NCBI RefSeq assembly: GCF_040954835.1
Contig: NC_090709.1
Location: forward strand, 38,300,776-38,364,775
DNA from: Lepisosteus oculatus
Lineage: Eukaryota > Chordata > Actinopteri > Semionotiformes > Lepisosteidae
Reading direction: 5' to 3'
Length of the DNA stretch: 64,000 bases
Of this stretch, positions 48,848-59,040 are shown in pieces; the stretch's first letter is position 1; every line of letters starts with the position of its first letter. A model generated the notes under the pieces. The model saw only the letters and a program-made list of their open reading frames with translations, had not been told where the DNA came from and searched no databases. Both the position numbers and the translations under genes were made by a program.

Positions 48848-49397
48848 CGCCATCGCCGTGGGCTCGCCCCCGTCCCCCTCGCCCTCCCTCCCGGCCCCGC
48901 CCGCGCTCGCCGGCGCCCCCTACACGGGCAAGGTGCACTACTGCCACTGCGGCAAGGCCTACACGCTGAAGAGCATGCGCGACCGTCACGTCAAGATGCA
49001 GCACCTGAACCTGCGGCCCTTCGCCTGCCCCGTCTGCGCCAAGACCTTCAAGATGAAGCACCACCTGACCAAGCACCTCAAGACGCACGGCGCCCTGCGC
49101 CCCTACGAGTGCGGCCTCTGCGGGAAAAAGGTCGTGTGGCGCGACAGCTTCCTGCGGCACCAGGCGCACTGCGCGCGGCTGGCGGCCGCCGGCCTGGCCC
49201 GCCGCGGCCCCGCCCCGCCCCCGGCCCCGCCCGGCGACGGGGTCAAGGTGGAGCGCGCGGGGCTGGGCCGTTACACGGAGGGCGAGGAGGAGGGGGAGGA
49301 GGGCGAGGAAGGGCTGGGGCCCCCCGGGGGGGGGCTCTACGGGCTGAAGGAGGAGGCGGGAGGGGGCGGGTTCGGGGAGGGCGGGGCTTACAGCTGA
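48325..49397 (+). CDS. zbtb22: zbtb22, coding exon 3 (acidic region and three zinc fingers)
   Basis: The acceptor CCTGTCTCCTCCAG precedes 48325. The frame gives GRYPSASDQEGEQEYGEEEE and ends at TGA 49395-49397, for a full protein of 655 residues. Long acidic runs (about residues 304-315 and 390-420) and a polyproline run near 475 precede three C2H2 fingers at about residues 503-580. Finger 1 is CHCGKAYTLKSMRDRHVKMQ plus H (short C-x-C, as in mammalian ZBTB22, with one extra residue between its histidines). Finger 2 is CPVCAKTFKMKHHLTKHLKT plus H. Finger 3 is CGLCGKKVVWRDSFLRHQAH. The order and the KSMRDRH, MKHHLT and WRDSF signatures match ZBTB22 and not ZBTB9 or ZBTB12. The C-terminus is Gly/Glu-rich. 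The product is a predicted nuclear DNA-binding factor; its targets cannot be read from sequence. Confidence 0.88.
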
Positions 49398-50002
49398 GAG
49401 GGGGCGTGTCTGGCGGGCGACTGGAGAGCGCAGTGTGTGTGTGCTGTGTTACAGTGTGTGTGGTGTGTTACAGTGTGTCTGTGCTGTGTTACAGTGTGTG
49501 TGTGGTGTGTATACTGCGTGTGCGTGTGTTGTGTGCTGTCTACAGTGTGTGTGTGCTGTGTGCTGTCTACAGTGTGTGTGTGTGCTGTGTGGTGTGTTAC
49601 AGTGTGTGTGGTGTGTGTGTGCTGTGTTACAGTGTGTGTGTGCTGTTACAGTGTGTGTGCTGTGTGTGTGTGCTGTGTTACAGTGTGTCTGTGCTGTGGA
49701 CAGGGTCACAGTATGTGTATTTACTGTGTGGCAGTGTCTAAATGCGATGGGTGTATTCATATACAGTGTATTGTTTCCAGTATCTTTTCCAATGTGTATA
49801 GACTGTGTGCAGTGTGTGTGCTGTGCACAGTGTCCATTACAGTGTGTACTGTGTACACTGTGTATATACTTTGGTATAGTGTCATTTACAGTGTGTATAT
49901 GCTATGTGCAGTGTATGGTTTACAGTACCCTTTCCAGTGTGTATGCTACATATAGTGTTATATTCTGTGTGCAGTGTTAGTATTACATGGAACTTAAATA
50001 AA
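49398..50002 (+). other. Putative zbtb22 3' UTR with GT-rich repeat
   Basis: After the stop, 49430-49725 is a degenerate GT-rich repeat with units such as CTGTGTTACAGTGTGTGTG. The first polyadenylation signal, AATAAA, lies at 49997-50002, giving a 3' UTR of roughly 600 bp if used. Confidence 0.5.
49997..50002 (+). terminator. Polyadenylation signal AATAAA
   Basis: AATAAA about 600 bp after the zbtb22 stop in an AT-rich context (CTTAAATAAAAATATTG). It is the first such signal downstream of the gene. Confidence 0.5.
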
Positions 50003-50227
50003 AATATTGAATATAGAAATTCTGATATATAAAAAGTAGTTGCATACAAATTAGTTCACATTTTAAGGTGGGAGGGTGTTATTACAGTGTGTCCCAGTGT
50101 GTACGTGCTGTGTGCAGTGTGTACAGTACTGCGTTCAGTAAAGGAACAAGTAAAGATTTATTCCAGGTGAAAAGAGAAGAAAGGAAACATTTCATTTGCA
50201 GCCTACGCGTGCTGACACAGCTACTTG

Positions 50228-51120
50228 GAACTACTGTGTGCACTGTGTGTATATACTGTGTGCACTGTGTGTATATACTGTGTACAGTGCCTATTACACT
50301 GTGTATATACTGTGTGCACTGTGTGTAAATACTGTGTGTGTATATACTGTGTACAGTGCCTATTACACTGTGTATATACTGTGTGCACTGTGTGTAAATA
50401 CTGTGTGTGTATATACTGTGTACAGTGCCTATTACAGTGTGTATATACTGTGTACAGTGCTTATTACAGTGTGTATATACTGTGCAGTTTGTGTATATAC
50501 TGTGTACAGTGTGTGTATATACTCTGTACAGTGCCTATTACAGTGTGTATATACCGTGTACAGTGCCTATTACTGTGTGTATATACTGTGTGCAGTTTGT
50601 GTATATACTGTGTACAGTGCCTGTTACAGTGTGTATATATTTAGTGTGTGTATATACTGTGTGCAGTTTGTGTATATACTGTGTACAGTGCCTATTACAG
50701 TGTGTATATATTTAGTGTGTGTATATACTATGTACAGTGCCTATTACAGTGTGTATATACTGTGTACAGTGCCTATTACAGTGTGTATATATTTAGTGTG
50801 TGTATATACTATGTACAGTGCCTATTACAGTGTGTATATACCGTGTACAGTGCCTATTACAGTGTGTATATACCGTGTACAGGGTCTATTACAGTGTGTA
50901 TATTCAGTGTGTGTATATACTATGTACAGGGTCTATTACAATGTCAATGCTGTGTACAGTGTGCGTATACTGTGTACAGTATCTACAGTGTGTATTGTAT
51001 CTTACTGTCCGTATATGCTGTGTACTGTGTCTATCAGCGTATATATGTATATTACAATACGTGATGTGCTGTATAAGTGCTGTCCAGTGTAAATATCTAG
51101 TGTCTGGTACAGTGTGTAGT
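50228..51120 (+). repeat. GT/TATA minisatellite, about 32 bp
   Basis: Tandem units of TGTGTATATACTGTGTACAG plus TGCCTATTACAG, with variants ATTTAGTGTG and TGTGCAGTTTG. It decays after about 50940. Confidence 0.85.
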
Positions 51121-52130
51121 GTCTGTCGCTGTACATAGTGCGGACAGTGTGGAGGCTGTGACTGTCGGCCACACGATGCTGCGGGACAGGGACAGGCGAC
51201 GCTGGGCTCCGTACCGCGGCCGGAGCGCAGGACTGACGGATCTCCGGTCGCCCCCAGCTCCTGACTGCCCTGCGCCGTGTGTCCCGGAGCAGTCTGCCCC
51301 GGGGCTTCCGACCGGCGGCTGTAATTATTTCACTGATGATCTGTATCAGCGCTGCGGTCCTCGGGGTACCTGTAAAAATAAAAACAATAAAAAATGAGCT
51401 GCTTGCTTACATTGCTTGCCGTAGTTCCGAGGGACGCGTCGGGGGTATTTCGGTCTTGAAATGCTGGGAAAGGCGGCGCGGCGCTCGCCTGCAGTTCCGC
51501 GCCGTGTCCGCCAGAGGGGGCTCCACCGCGGCGCTCTCGGACCGGGCCCCGGGCTGGCGGCAGAAACATCCAGGAGACGCATCTGAGGTCTGATACGAAA
51601 TCCAGACAGTCCGGGTCGTGATCTCTGAGCTGGCAGGCCCTGGAGAAGAAGGTGTGAGAGTCTGGATCTGAAAGAGGGGAGACTCTGAGATCCTGGGGGC
51701 TGCAGCTCCAGAGCTCTGGGGCGCAGCAGGAGAAGCCCCGTCACCCCCAGAGTGTAGAGGGGCTGGGGGGGACAGACAGGAGAGCAGAGTCAGACCAGCG
51801 GAGGGGGAGGATATCGCCCCCAGGGTCAATGGGCCAGTCTTGTCGCAGCTGGAGTGGAGTCGATGAGTCTTCCAGGGCGGTGTGCATGTCAGAGGTGCGA
51901 TTGCACGGTGCAGAGACAGCTGCTTCCGTGGCAGGGTTACTACAGAGGTAGATCGGAGCGTCACCCCTGCGAGATGGCAGGTCAGACCATGTGAACACCG
52001 CCGCCTGGGAGAGCAGGGAGCTCAGAGGCGCGGGTTTCTCACCCGGCGGATGCCCGCAGATCTATCGCTGGGTATCCCCGCCGGCAGTCCAGACATCGGG
52101 GACACTGGCGCCCTGTGTCCGCCAGGCGGC
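51121..52130. other. GC-richer unassigned region
   Basis: No protein is recognised. AATAAA motifs lie at 51377 and 51386. A CTCF-like CCGCCAGAGGGGGC lies near 51510, and another match (CCGCCAGGCGGCGG) at about 52119-52132. The region could be a gene flank or contain non-coding exons. Confidence 0.4.
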
Positions 52131-52136
52131 GGCAGT

Positions 52137-52262
52137 GACCTACAATTCCCACACCCGGCTCGGCGTGGGAGCCAATGGAGAAACTGCGGTCCGTTCGCCG
52201 CCATCTTGGCTCAACAGTCTCGTGGTTTCACTACGGCGCCCCGCCTGCGCGTTGGAGCCAAC
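52137..52262. promoter_or_regulatory. CpG-rich promoter-like cluster (ZNF143-, CCAAT-, YY1-like)
   Basis: Within 75 bp are CCTACAATTCCCACACCCGG (ZNF143-like, 52139-52158), CCAAT at 52172-52176 and GCCGCCATCTTGGC (52197-52210), the reverse of the YY1 core CAAGATGGCGGC. YY1 sites of this kind sit at transcription starts and usually read CAAGATGGCGG in the sense strand, which points to minus-strand transcription. On that strand a frame starts at the same ATG (52204-52022, MAANGPQFLHWL...), with no recognisable product. The cluster could also be an upstream promoter for the gene starting near 53.5 kb. Confidence 0.5.
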
Positions 52263-52558
52263 GTGGCGTCAGTTTCACGCTTGCCGGCTCTGCGGCTGGG
52301 GGTCGGTGCGGGACGGGGCCGAGAGAGACAGCGGATGTGACAGCAGGCTCCTGCGCTTCCACGCGCGTCTGGTCACGGATGATGGAAGAGAAAGCTCGAG
52401 GGGGAGCGTGATTTCAGAGCGAGTCCTGGTAATAACTGGAGTCAGACCTCTCATTCAGTCTCAGTTCCAGATCACGCGTGTTCAGGGTGACCGTGGGAAT
52501 GAGGCGACAGCCAGCCGCTCCCGGCGCTGCGGCAGGGGGCAGCGTGACGGGATTTCAC

Positions 52559-53232
52559 CCCAGTCCCCTATCTGCCCCTCTCTCCTCTCTCCCCTCTCTC
52601 TCCCTCCATCTGCCCCCTCTCCCTCCCCTCTCTCTCCCCTCCATCTGCCCCCTCTCTCTCCCTCCATCTGCCCCCTCTATCTGCCCCCTCTCTCTCCCCT
52701 CTCTCTCCCCTCTCTCTCCCCTCCATCTGCCCCCTCTCTCTCCCTCCATCTGCCCCCTCTATCTCCCTCCATCTGCCCCCTCTATCTGCCCCCTCTCTCT
52801 CCCTCCATCTGCCCCCTCTATCTGCCCCCTCTCTCTCCCTCCATCTGCCCCCTCTATCTGCCCCCTCTCTCTCCCCTCCATCTACCCCCTCTCCTCTCTC
52901 TCCCCTCCATCTGCCCCCTCTCCTCTCTCTCCCCTCCATCTGCCCCCTCTCTCTCCCTCCATCTGCCCCCTCTCTCTGCCCCCTCTCTCTCCCCTCTATC
53001 TGCCCCCTCTCCATCTGCCCCCTCCCCTCTATCTGCCCCTCTCTCTCTCTCCCTCCATCTGCCCCCTCTCCTCTATCTGCCCCTCTCTCTCTCTCCCTCC
53101 ATCTGCCCCCTCTCTCTCCCTCCATCTGCCCCCTCTATCTGCCCCCTCTCTCTCCCCTCTATCTGCCCCCTCTCCTCTCTCTCCCTCCATCTGCCCCCTC
53201 CCCTCTATCTGCCCCTCTCTCTCTCTCTCTCC
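52559..53232 (+). repeat. Polypyrimidine minisatellite tract
   Basis: About 670 bp of almost pure C and T, apart from scattered ATCTG: units such as CCCTCCATCTGCCCCCTCTC. It ends at an acceptor-like CTCTCCTCTCTGTACAG|GGG at 53232-53245. A long mirror-like homopyrimidine tract can form triplex DNA. Confidence 0.9.
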
Positions 53233-53449
53233 TCTCTGTACAGGGGTGTGTGTCGGAACATGAGGAAACACGATTCTGGGTTATATATATAGCGAAAATC
53301 ACAGGCTCTCTCTCTCCTCTCTCTCCCTCTCTCCCTCGCTCTCGTGTGTGTGAGAGACTTACACAGCGAGCCTCTCCGCCGCTGGATTCAAACCGGGGGG
53401 AGTGGGAGGGGGGGGGAATTTAAAAAATAAATAAAACATTTTTTTTTTA

Positions 53450-53756
53450 AATTTAAAAGCGGCGGACGGGAATTTTTTTTTCCCGTTTTCCTCCCGATAT
53501 CGCGATTGTCCGGAGAGCCCCGAATCGCAGATCTGAGATCCACCCCTCCTCCCTCTCCGTGTCACATCTCCCCCCCCCCGTAGCGGAGCGCGGAACAGCA
53601 CAAGCAGCACCGCGATGGTCGCTCCTGGGTCCGCCTCTGGTCTCTCCGTCTCTCCTCATCTGCTGTGACCGACCCCGGTACTACCGTACGCCCGGTGACC
53701 ATTTTCCACCTGGGAGGCTGTCGGGAAGACGAGACCACGTTCAATGCCGTTGGAAT
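53450..53756 (+). promoter_or_regulatory. Candidate syngap1 5' UTR / promoter
   Basis: A CpG-rich stretch upstream of the MSYAPF start. It contains TATCGCGATT (53499-53508) and a small upstream open frame, ATG 53615 to TGA 53668 (17 codons), with a strong initiation context GCGATGG. A second upstream ATG at 53744 is in another frame and overlaps the presumed coding start. Confidence 0.4.
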
Positions 53757-53778
53757 ATGTCATATGCTCCCTTCCAAG
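53757..53778 (+). CDS. syngap1: syngap1, first coding exon (partial gene)
   Basis: ATG at 53757 (A at -3) encodes MSYAPFQ and one further base before a strong donor, CCAAG|GTAAGA. Human SYNGAP1 contains MSYAPFRDVRG near its N-terminus. Here six of seven residues match, and the phase-1 break would give D if the next exon starts with AC or AT. In human, further residues (MSRSRAS...) precede this methionine; the in-frame sequence upstream here has no ATG, so this would be a shorter N-terminal isoform or alternative first exon. SYNGAP1 is a postsynaptic Ras/Rap GTPase-activating protein. The peptide is too short to be certain alone. Support comes from the splice phase and from SYNGAP1 lying near ZBTB22 in mammals. 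I found no second exon before 64000, so intron 1 would exceed 10 kb. Confidence 0.5.
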
Positions 53779-53929
53779 GTAAGAAAGACATTTAACTCTC
53801 CCTCTCCCTCCCTCCCTCTCTCTCCCTGCTCCTGCTCCTGCTCCTGCTCCTAGCGCGGGAGAGACGGGCAGAGTGGCGGTCCAGTCTCTCCTGCTGCCCG
53901 CAGGGCGTGTGATACCGACACCGTGCAGC

Positions 53930-53931
<2 letters not shown>

Positions 53932-53976
<45 letters not shown>
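53932..53976 (+). repeat. (TG)n microsatellite
   Basis: An uninterrupted TG dinucleotide run of about 45 bp. Confidence 0.98.
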
Positions 53977-53980
<4 letters not shown>

Positions 53981-54620
53981 CTGTGTGTTACTGTAGCAGT
54001 GTGTGTGTCTGTGTAGACTGTGGCAGTGTGTGTGTCAGTGTGTCTAGCTGCACTGTAAGATTGTGTGTGTGTGTGTGTCAGTGTGTATAGATACACTATA
54101 GCAGTGTGTGTCAGTGTGTGTCAGTGTGTATAGATACACTATAGCAGTGTGTGTCAGTGTATGTAGATACACTATAGCAGTGTGTGTAGATACACTATGG
54201 CAGTGTGTGTCAGTGTGTGTAGATACACTATGGCAGTGTGTGTGTGTTAGTGTGAGTAGCTTCACTATAGCAGTGTGTGTAGATACACTATAGTAGTGTG
54301 TGTGTTAGTGTGAGTAGCTACACTACAGCAGTGTGTGTGTCAGTGTGTGTAGATACACTATAGTAGTGTGTGTGTCAGTGTGAGTAGCTACACTATAGCA
54401 GTGTGTGTAGACACACTACAGCAGTGTGTGTGTCAGTGTGTGTAGATACACTGTCAGTGTGTTTAGTTACACTATGGCAGTGTGTGCGTTAGTGTGAGTA
54501 GCTCCACTATAGCAGTGTGTGTAGACACACTACAGCAGTGTGTGTGTCAGTGTGTGTAGATACACTGTCAGTGTGTTTAGTTACACTACAGCAGTGTGTG
54601 TGTCAGTGTGTGTAGATACT
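53977..54620 (+). repeat. GT-rich degenerate minisatellite
   Basis: Units of CACTATAGCAGTGTGTGTCA plus GTGTGTAGATA, of variable length, with AGCTACACTA variants. Confidence 0.85.
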
Positions 54621-55116
54621 GCACGGTAAGGGTGTTACCGAAGTTACTTGCCTTATCCAGTCAGCTGTGAGGTGAAATCTCAGCCCAGAGCAGTGAACAG
54701 CCCCAGATCCCAGCAGCTGTGTCAAGGGAGACAGCCTCACACAGCAGTTCGGCCGCCTGGCGCCCCCTGGTGTCCAGGTGGAAGAGAGCCCCTACTGCTC
54801 CAGGGAGTCTGCTGGACACAGGCGCCGCAGGAGTTACTCAGGGCTCCAGGACACTGATGGACTCACATTGTGGGAATGTTGGTTCTCAGTATTAATAATT
54901 CACACGGTTATTACACTCCCTCATTAGAGGCAAGGCAGGATATCAGAGTCCTGTCCTTCAGCCTGAGTGTGTCTGCGCAGCCGGCCCCTGTCTGGACTGG
55001 ACTGCGCTCAGGCCGAGAGAGACCGGGCCGGGCCGGGCCCAGTGGCGGCAGAATTGTCTGGGGCAGGATGTCAGGGACTGTGGGTTCAAGCCTAGCTGGG
55101 GCCTCACTGAGGTCCT
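54621..55116. other. Intronic unique sequence with CTCF-like site
   Basis: No exon is recognised. On the minus strand ACACCAGGGGGCGC (54760-54773) matches the CTCF core at 13 of 14 positions. Confidence 0.45.
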
Positions 55117-55260
55117 GAACTCCTGAAGTTCTGAGGTTTTATGGTTCTGAGGTCCTGAACTCCTGAGGCCTTGATGTTCTGAGGTCCTGAGGTTTGGAGC
55201 TCCTGACGTCCTGATGTCCTGAGGTTCTGATGTTCTGAGGTCCTGACCCTTGATTGAGTC
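55117..55260 (+). repeat. Short degenerate minisatellite
   Basis: Degenerate units of about 10 bp resembling GAGGTCCTGA, with TGATGTTCT variants. Confidence 0.75.
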
Positions 55261-55329
55261 AGTGTTCTGCTGCTTCAGGGGGTCTCCATCTTGTCGCTGG
55301 AAAGGGAGAATTTATTCATAACTGATTTC

Positions 55330-55990
55330 AATCCACAAGTCATTAGGGTTCATACGGGTCCAGATCATAACGGGTCATACAGAACTGGGTCATCGCAGGT
55401 CATACTGAACTGGTTCATGCTGAAGTGGGTCATAGTGGGTCATACTGGACTAGATGGGGTCATAGCAGGTCATACTGAATGGGGTCATAGTGGGTCACAC
55501 TGAACTGAGTCAGACATAACTGGGTCATAGTGGGTCATACTGAACCAGGTCAGACAGAACTGGGTCATAGTGGGTCATACTGAATCGGGTCAAACAGGAC
55601 TGGACTGGGTCACAGTGGGTATTACTAAACTGGATCATAGTGGGTCACACTGAACTGGGTCAAACAGGTCTGGACTGGGTCACAGTGGGTCAAACTGAAC
55701 TGAGTCAGACAGGACTAGACCAGGTCATAGTGAGTCATACTGAACCAGGTCAGACAGCACTGAACTGGGTCAGATGGGTCTGGATTGGGTCATACTGAAC
55801 CAGGTCAGACAGGACTGGACTGGGTCATAATGGATCACATTGAACTAGATCAGATGGGTCTGGACTGGGTCATAATGGATCATATTGAAATAGATCAGAT
55901 GGGTCTGGACTGGGTCATACCAGGTCATACTGAACCGGGTCAGACAGAACTGGGTCATAGCGGGTCATGCAAGATTGGGTCACTCAGGCC
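55330..55990 (+). repeat. Degenerate minisatellite (GGGTCATACTGAACTGGGTC)
   Basis: Imperfect tandem units of GGGTCATACTGAACTGGGTC with inserted AGACAGGACTGGACT, typically 30-60 bp long. Confidence 0.8.
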
Positions 55991-56083
55991 AGGACAGGGA
56001 CACATTGATCCCAACTCAAGTCCGAGGAGGCACCTCAGCTACTCTCGAGGACTGAGTCCACAAGAAAATACAAAACCCAAAGA

Positions 56084-56225
56084 TCGAGAGCTATGCCTGG
56101 TGCTCAGGTGCCCAGTGTTCAGAAGCTCAGGTGTTTCAGACACTCAGGTGCTCAGTCACTTGGGCCCTCAGCTGTTCAGGAGCTCAGGGATTCAGGCACT
56201 CAGGTGCTCAGCTGAGGTGAGTCCT
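56084..56225 (+). repeat. CTCAGGTG-type short repeat
   Basis: Degenerate repetition of CAGGTGCTCAG / CACTCAGGTG. Confidence 0.6.
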
Positions 56226-57305
56226 TGCCGTGGACAACAGGAGCTAGAAGCCAGGGACAAGTTCTCCAGCCTTTGTCCAAACTCCTGAATCTCCCCGAGT
56301 GTCAGGAGGGTCAGCTGTGATTTCAGGATGACTTTACTCTAAGGGTGGGTGGGGGGGATTCACTGGATGAGATTCCGAGATCAGTCACCTGCTGAGCAGG
56401 ATCCCGACAGAACAGCCTCCTCTCCTTTCTCACCTCTCTCCCGTTCAGGTGTTCCTGAGGGATACAGGAGTCTCGCTGTTTCAGTCTCACTGACAGCCTC
56501 TGACACAGGGCCTTAAAGACGCAACAGCAACCAGTTCAGATAGACCGTCAAGCCAGCAAGAGCTAATTAAGCCACTGGGAGCCAGACTCTCCACTGTGGG
56601 AATCAACTAAGTAATCTTTTAGGTAAATAAAGTCAAACCAGTGGGTCGCGGATCAATGATGCCGTTAATGTGACTAATGAGTCATTAAGGGCCCAGTTTT
56701 GTCTCTTCATGATCTCCATCCTGAGTGATCGATTCCCTGTCGATCCCAAATTACAGTCAAAAGAACCGCTTCGGTCCAAAACCCTTCCAGACTTTGCAAG
56801 TTTGTGTTCTTCCTACCGGAGACTAAAGAGGTTCAGTTCCTTTACACAGTGTCCAATCGGTAGAGCAGGAGGATCCTCATGCGTAACCTCGAATCCTGCA
56901 GAATAGGGCGTAGCACAGGGACAATCCCAAACACGTAATCCAGGGGCTTGGTCAATCGGAGGAGCAATGAGTCCGGTAACCAGGGAAATCCAAGAAAGAC
57001 AATCCGAAAAATGAAACCCAAAGAGCGTGATCGAAAAGGCAGGAGCAAAGATCAGGAGGCAGGAGGTCAATCACAAAGCCTAGTAACACAAGAGAAGACT
57101 CTGGGAGGCTTCTCAAAAGTGAGCATGGGTTGGTGTGGGGAGGGAACTTTAAATACTGAAGGGACAGGGCCGTGGTTGGATAATTGGTCCGGGAGTGAGA
57201 ATCTGTGGAATCTGGTGCATGTGGGAATGTGATGGGTTCAATTAGGAGTGAGATTGTGAAGCAGTGGGTTTGGGAATGTAACGGCGTTTGCGTGGGGGCG
57301 TGACA
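56226..57305. other. Intronic segment with probable transposon-derived sequence
   Basis: No exon is recognised. 56850-57290 (AATCGGTAGAGCAGGAGGAT, GTAACCAGGGAAATCCAAGA, ACTTTAAATACTGAAGGGAC, then G-rich GTGGGAATGTGATGGG) has the look of the non-coding end of a fish retrotransposon. The AATCGGTAGAGCAGG and CTCGAATCC pair resembles tRNA internal promoter boxes but does not fold into a full tRNA. The class is undetermined. Confidence 0.35.
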
Positions 57306-57423
57306 CACTTGTGTTTGTGTGCTTGTGTGCGTTTGTGTGCGCGTGTGTGTGCGTTTGTGTGCGTGTGTGTGCCTGTATGTTTGTGTGCATGTGTGTGTTT
57401 GTGTGTTTGTGTGTGTGTGAGAG
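57306..57423 (+). repeat. TG/TGTGCG low-complexity repeat
   Basis: Degenerate TGTGTGCG and TTTGTGTG units. Confidence 0.9.
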
Positions 57424-57708
57424 AGGTCTCTTGTCCAGCCTGGACCTGTTCTCTCTGCTGTTCTCTCCTGCCCTGATTCTGGGGCAGCCGTGTCCTTCTG
57501 GTGACGAGGTGGCCTGGATTTCGCCGATGCTGTGAACGAGGCCCGCGAGCCCTGGGCCGGTTCGGTTGGCTGCCGTATTACAGCACAGACCCCAGCATCG
57601 TTTTAGGAAAATGTTACCTTTTCATTCACACAGACCCACAGGTCATTCTTGACTTCTGTCCCCTACGACTCCAAGTTTGTGAACAGACTGGTCACGTTGT
57701 ACCCCTCC

Positions 57709-58455
57709 GACTCTGGACCGGGACAGGCAGGAACAAACACACCCCAACTCTGGACCGGGACAGGCAGGAACAAACGCACCCCGACTCTGGAGTGGGACAG
57801 GCAGGAACAAACGCACCCCGACTCTGGACCGGGACAGGCAGGAACAAACACACCCCGACTCTGGACCGGGACAGGCAGGAACAAACACACCCCGACTCTG
57901 GAGTGGGACAGGCAGGAACAAACACACCCCGACTCTGGACCGGGACAGGCAGGAACAAACGCACCCCGACTCTGGACCGGGACAGGCAGGAACAAACGCA
58001 CCCCGACTCTGGAGTGGGACAGGCAGGAACAAACGCACCCCGACTCTGGACCGGGACAGGCAGGAACAAACGCACCCCGACTCTGGACCGGGACAGGCAG
58101 GAACAAACGCACCCCGACTCTGGAGTGGGACAGGCAGGAACAAACGCACCCCGACTCTGGACCGGGACAGGCAGGTACAAACGCACCCCGACTCTGGAGT
58201 GGGACAGGCAGGAACAAACGCACCCCGACTCTGGACCGGGACAGGCAGGAACAAACGCACCCCGACTCTGGAGTGGGACAGGCAGGAACAAACGCACCCC
58301 GACTCTGGACCGGGACAGGCAGGAACAAACGCACCCCGACTCTGGAGTGGGACAGGCAGGAACAAACGCACCCCGACTCTGGACCGGGACAGGCAGGAAC
58401 AAACGCACCCCGACTCTGGACCGGGACAGGCAGGAACAAACGCACTCCGACTGTG
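57709..58455 (+). repeat. 37-bp minisatellite, two alternating unit types
   Basis: About 20 units of GACTCTGGACCGGGACAGGC plus AGGAACAAACGCACCCC. Type A has GGACCGGGACAGG and type B GGAGTGGGACAGG. The order is first mostly A-A-B and later A-B. No frame has a stop over most of the array, which creates spurious open frames on both strands. Confidence 0.95.
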
Positions 58456-58644
58456 CTAGTAGTCAGTCCTCCTCCACAGCCGGCTCACAGATGGCTATGA
58501 GAGGCGCCAGCAGATCAGAAAGACCCCTAATCCAGTGTCAGATCCCCCAGACACCCCGCCAGCCTGCAGAGATGGTATTTATAGAGCTCGCTGGAGCCCG
58601 ACCCTCTGTCGTTGGGCTGAGCTGTACTGTCAGTCACCTGGTCG

Positions 58645-59040
58645 GTCCAGTGTGTGTGGAGTGTGTGTGTGGAGTGTGTGCATGGTATGTGTGCACTCCC
58701 ATGTGTGTGCAGTGTGTATGATGTGTGTGTAGTGTGCATGGTGTGCAGTTTGTGTAGTAGGTATGGTGTGTATGGTGTGTGCAGTGTCCACAGTCTGTCT
58801 AGTGTGTGTACGATGTGTAATGTGTGTAGCATGTGTAGTGTGTATAGTGTGTGTAGTGTGTACAGTGTATGGTGTGTGAGCACACTAAAGAAGTCTGCCT
58901 GAGCAGTGTGTGTAGTGTGTGTGTATGGTGTACAATGTGTGTAGTGGATATGGTGTGTGCAGTGTGGGTGTATGATGTGTAATATGTGTAGTGTGTGTGG
59001 TGTGTGTAGTGTGTGTACAGTGTGTATATTGTTTGTAGGG
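58645..59040 (+). repeat. GT-rich degenerate repeat
   Basis: Irregular GTGTGTAGTGTGTATGG-type sequence; one copy of the following 45-bp unit appears early at about 58876. Confidence 0.7.

Noticed and set aside
40117..49397. ZBTB9 or ZBTB12 instead of ZBTB22, because ZBTB9 is the direct neighbour of SYNGAP1 in mammals.
   Set aside because: The BTB segment FHDQVLLK / LQMWHIVDK and the zinc-finger signatures KSMRDRH, MKHHLT and WRDSF match ZBTB22; ZBTB9 has FHDKLLL and a different third finger.
49449..49760. Minus-strand frame of His/Thr-rich repeats after zbtb22.
   Set aside because: It is a translation of the GT-rich repeat.
53559..53795. A longer syngap1 start with the 66 codons upstream of MSYAPF.
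   Set aside because: That frame begins at a GTG and has no ATG before 53757, so the upstream part is better read as 5' UTR.
56850..56900. tRNA gene suggested by AATCGGTAGAGCAGG and CTCGAATCC.
   Set aside because: The boxes are present, but no acceptor stem or anticodon arm can be paired around them. It is more likely repeat-derived.
57501..58721. Frames of 240-406 codons over the 37-bp repeat.
   Set aside because: The 37-bp unit has no stop in any frame over most of its length; no protein family resembles it.
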